From positions 1 through 7,268 of the forward strand of contig CACZSM010000173.1 of NCBI GenBank assembly GCA_902783815.1: 7,268 nt of DNA, given 5' to 3'. The position numbers and the translations under genes were made by a program. This document shows positions 5,640-7,268 of this stretch, in pieces. Each line of letters opens with the position of its first letter. Position 1 is the stretch's first letter. The stretch is from an uncultured Ruminococcus sp. (GTDB taxonomy: Bacteria > Bacillota > Clostridia > Oscillospirales > Acutalibacteraceae). The notes under the pieces were generated by a model. It was not told the DNA's origin and made no database searches. It was given only the letters and a program-made list of their open reading frames with translations.

Positions 5640-7049
5640 GTGACAGAGAATGAAAAGATATTAAAGCAGCAGGATGAGTATTCTGAAATGCTCAGGGACA
5701 TTTTATTTATGAGGGCAGGCAATAAGCAGCCAGTCGGATATGTCCGCACTTATGGATGTCAGCAGAATGTGGCTGACAGCGAAAGAATAAAGGGTATGCT
5801 TGAAAAGATGGGATGCAGTCTTACGGAAAATGCAGAGGAAGCGGATATTATAATATTCAATACCTGTGCCGTCCGTGAACACGCAGAGGACAGGGTATTC
5901 GGAAATGTAGGAGCGCTTAAGGCGCTGAAAAAGAAGAAGCCGTCCCTTCTGATAGGACTTTGCGGATGTATGATGGAGCAAAAGCATATTGCTGACAGGA
6001 TCTATAACAGCTTTCCGTATGTCGGACTGGTATTCGGTACTCACGCTATACACCGCTTCCCGGAGCTTGTGTATAATGCTGTTACCTCCGGGAAAAGGCT
6101 TATCGAGCGTGGTACGGATGACGGCGCCGTTTATGAGGGAATACCAATACACAGAGACGGTTCATTCAAGGGCTGGCTTCCGATAATGTATGGATGCGAC
6201 AATTTCTGCACATATTGTATAGTACCATATGTAAGGGGCAGGGAAAGGAGCCGCTGTCCGGAGGCAGTGCTTGAAGAAGCAGGATCAATGGTTCAGGCAG
6301 GATTCAAGGATATCACACTGCTTGGACAGAATGTAAATTCATATGGAAAGGGTCTTGATGAGGAAACCAACTTTGCAGCTCTTCTCAGGAGAGTATCAGA
6401 AATTGACGGCGATTTCTGGCTGAGGTTTATGACATCGCATCCGAAGGACTGCTCCAGGGAGCTTATCGACCTTATGGCGGAAAGTCCGAAGATATGCAAT
6501 CATCTGCATCTGCCGTTCCAGTCGGGCAGCAGTAATATACTAAAGAGAATGAACCGCCGCTATACGAGGGAAAAATATCTTGAAATAGCGGAATATGCAA
6601 AAAAGAAGATACCTGATCTTTCAATTACAAGTGATGTTATTGTAGGATTCCCTGGGGAAACAGAGGAGGAATTCCAGGAAACCCTGTCACTTATCAGAGA
6701 AGTGGAATTCACATCACTGTTTACATTTATATATTCTCCGAGAGTGGGAACTCCTGCCGCAAAAATGGAGGATCCGAATTCACATGAGGTAAAAGCAGCA
6801 AGAATGGCGGAGCTTCTGAAAACTCAGGAGACAATTGCTGCAAAGCGCTGCGCAGGGATGGTCGGAAAGACATACAGGGTTCTTGTAGAGGAACAGGCAA
6901 GAGAAGGAGTACTTAATGCCCGTACTCAGAATAATATAGTGGTTGAGATAAAGGAGCCTGCGGAGCTTATAGGAACATTCCAGAATGTTGAGATAACAGA
7001 AGCAAGAAACTGGATATTAAGAGGTAAACTCTCAGAAGGGAAAAACTGA
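5640..7049 (+). CDS. miaB: tRNA-2-methylthio-N6-dimethylallyladenosine synthase MiaB
   Basis: MiaB is a radical-SAM methylthiotransferase that adds a methylthio group to i6A37 of tRNAs reading UNN codons, improving codon pairing and frame maintenance. All three domains are seen in the 469-residue product. The N-terminal methylthiotransferase domain carries Cys40 (TYGCQQN), Cys76 (NTCAVRE) and Cys110 (GCM) for one [4Fe-4S] cluster. The radical-SAM domain has CDNFCTYC (Cys186, Cys190, Cys193) for the second cluster, plus LLGQNVNSYG (227-236) and HLPFQSGSSNILKRMNRRYT (290-309). A C-terminal TRAM RNA-binding domain spans about 403-463. The QNVNSYG and FQSGS motifs favour MiaB over RimO or MtaB. 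The start is GTG, with GGAGGG (5626-5631) 8 nt upstream. No terminator separates it from yunB, and its stop overlaps the next start by 1 nt, so it lies in an operon. Confidence 0.96.
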   Translation: MTENEKILKQQDEYSEMLRDILFMRAGNKQPVGYVRTYGCQQNVADSERIKGMLEKMGCSLTENAEEADIIIFNTCAVREHAEDRVFGNVGALKALKKKKPSLLIGLCGCMMEQKHIADRIYNSFPYVGLVFGTHAIHRFPELVYNAVTSGKRLIERGTDDGAVYEGIPIHRDGSFKGWLPIMYGCDNFCTYCIVPYVRGRERSRCPEAVLEEAGSMVQAGFKDITLLGQNVNSYGKGLDEETNFAALLRRVSEIDGDFWLRFMTSHPKDCSRELIDLMAESPKICNHLHLPFQSGSSNILKRMNRRYTREKYLEIAEYAKKKIPDLSITSDVIVGFPGETEEEFQETLSLIREVEFTSLFTFIYSPRVGTPAAKMEDPNSHEVKAARMAELLKTQETIAAKRCAGMVGKTYRVLVEEQAREGVLNARTQNNIVVEIKEPAELIGTFQNVEITEARNWILRGKLSEGKN

Positions 7050-7268
7050 TGAAAAATGTAATACTTATCGGTATGCCCGGATGCGGCAAAAGCACAGTAG
7101 GCGTAGTGCTTGCAAAAACTATGGGGTACAGATTCCTCGACAGCGACCTTCTGATTCAGGAAACAGAGGGTAAGCTGCTGAGTGAGATAATTGAAAGTAA
7201 TGGTATAGACGGATTCAATGAGATTGAGAACCGTGTAAACTCGGAAATAAAAGCGGACAGAACTGTAA
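7049..7268 (+). CDS. aroK: Shikimate kinase-like P-loop kinase, N-terminal fragment
   Basis: Only the first 73 codons are present; the gene runs off the right edge. Residues 4-16 carry a Walker A loop (GMPGCGKST, 8-16), followed by FLDSDLLIQ at 29-37, the DxD-type element of the shikimate kinase family, and EIIESNGIDGFNEIENRVN at 46-64. Shikimate kinase phosphorylates the 3-hydroxyl of shikimate with ATP in chorismate synthesis. The usual GFRxxE element, whose Arg contacts shikimate in known enzymes, reads GFNEIE here (Asn57), so substrate specificity is uncertain and the symbol is tentative. The ATG shares its A with the miaB stop (TGATG), and AGAAGGG (7034-7040) lies 8 nt upstream, indicating translational coupling. 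The lid, the later arginines and the C-terminus are outside the window. Confidence 0.8.
   Translation, partial: MKNVILIGMPGCGKSTVGVVLAKTMGYRFLDSDLLIQETEGKLLSEIIESNGIDGFNEIENRVNSEIKADRTV

Noticed and set aside
1..7268. Mobile element, CRISPR array, tRNA or rRNA, or a novel defence system
   Set aside because: No tandem direct repeats with spacers, transposase or integrase motifs, terminal inverted repeats with target duplications, or tRNA cloverleaf were seen; gene content is core and codon style is uniform.

Overview
The window looks like ordinary chromosomal DNA from a low-to-moderate-GC Firmicute of the class Clostridia. A Ruminococcus-like Oscillospiraceae genome is my best guess, from the protein style, the DUF4364 gene and the sporulation gene yunB, but no marker here fixes the genus. 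Coding density is high, Shine-Dalgarno sites are strong, and promoters read as housekeeping sigma-A type with 17-bp spacers and extended -10 (TGnTATAAT) elements. I see no insertion sequence, phage gene, CRISPR array, tRNA or rRNA.

Layout. (1) The left edge holds the 5' end of a leftward inorganic pyrophosphatase gene (ppa). It diverges from a rightward pair, typA (BipA ribosome-associated GTPase) and a DEDDh 3'-5' exonuclease with a C-terminal zinc-ribbon-like module, 2 nt apart. The 211-nt gap between ppa and typA carries two clear back-to-back promoters. (2) A hairpin with a T-rich tract on both sides, at about 2985-3038, separates the exonuclease gene from a convergent leftward pair: a DUF4364 winged-helix-like protein followed by an 11-nt-overlapping, unrecognised 125-codon gene. 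(3) The DUF4364 gene diverges from yebC, again with back-to-back promoters whose -35 boxes are only about 9 bp apart. (4) yebC ends at a strong hairpin terminator whose 3' arm and T-tract also form the Shine-Dalgarno site and TTG start of yunB, a sporulation protein. yunB, miaB (tRNA ms2i6A methylthiotransferase) and a truncated shikimate-kinase-like gene then follow, with a 23-nt gap and a 1-nt overlap, as an apparent operon running off the right edge.

Functional picture. Most of the genes serve translation or nucleic-acid upkeep: TypA in ribosome assembly and stress, YebC at the ribosome or in transcription, MiaB in tRNA modification, and an exonuclease. With them are pyrophosphate hydrolysis, a possible aromatic-pathway kinase and one sporulation gene. 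The least explained parts are the DUF4364/125-aa pair, the terminator/start overlap at yebC-yunB, and the shikimate-kinase-like protein that lacks an expected substrate-binding arginine. I did not find a convincing new multi-gene system.
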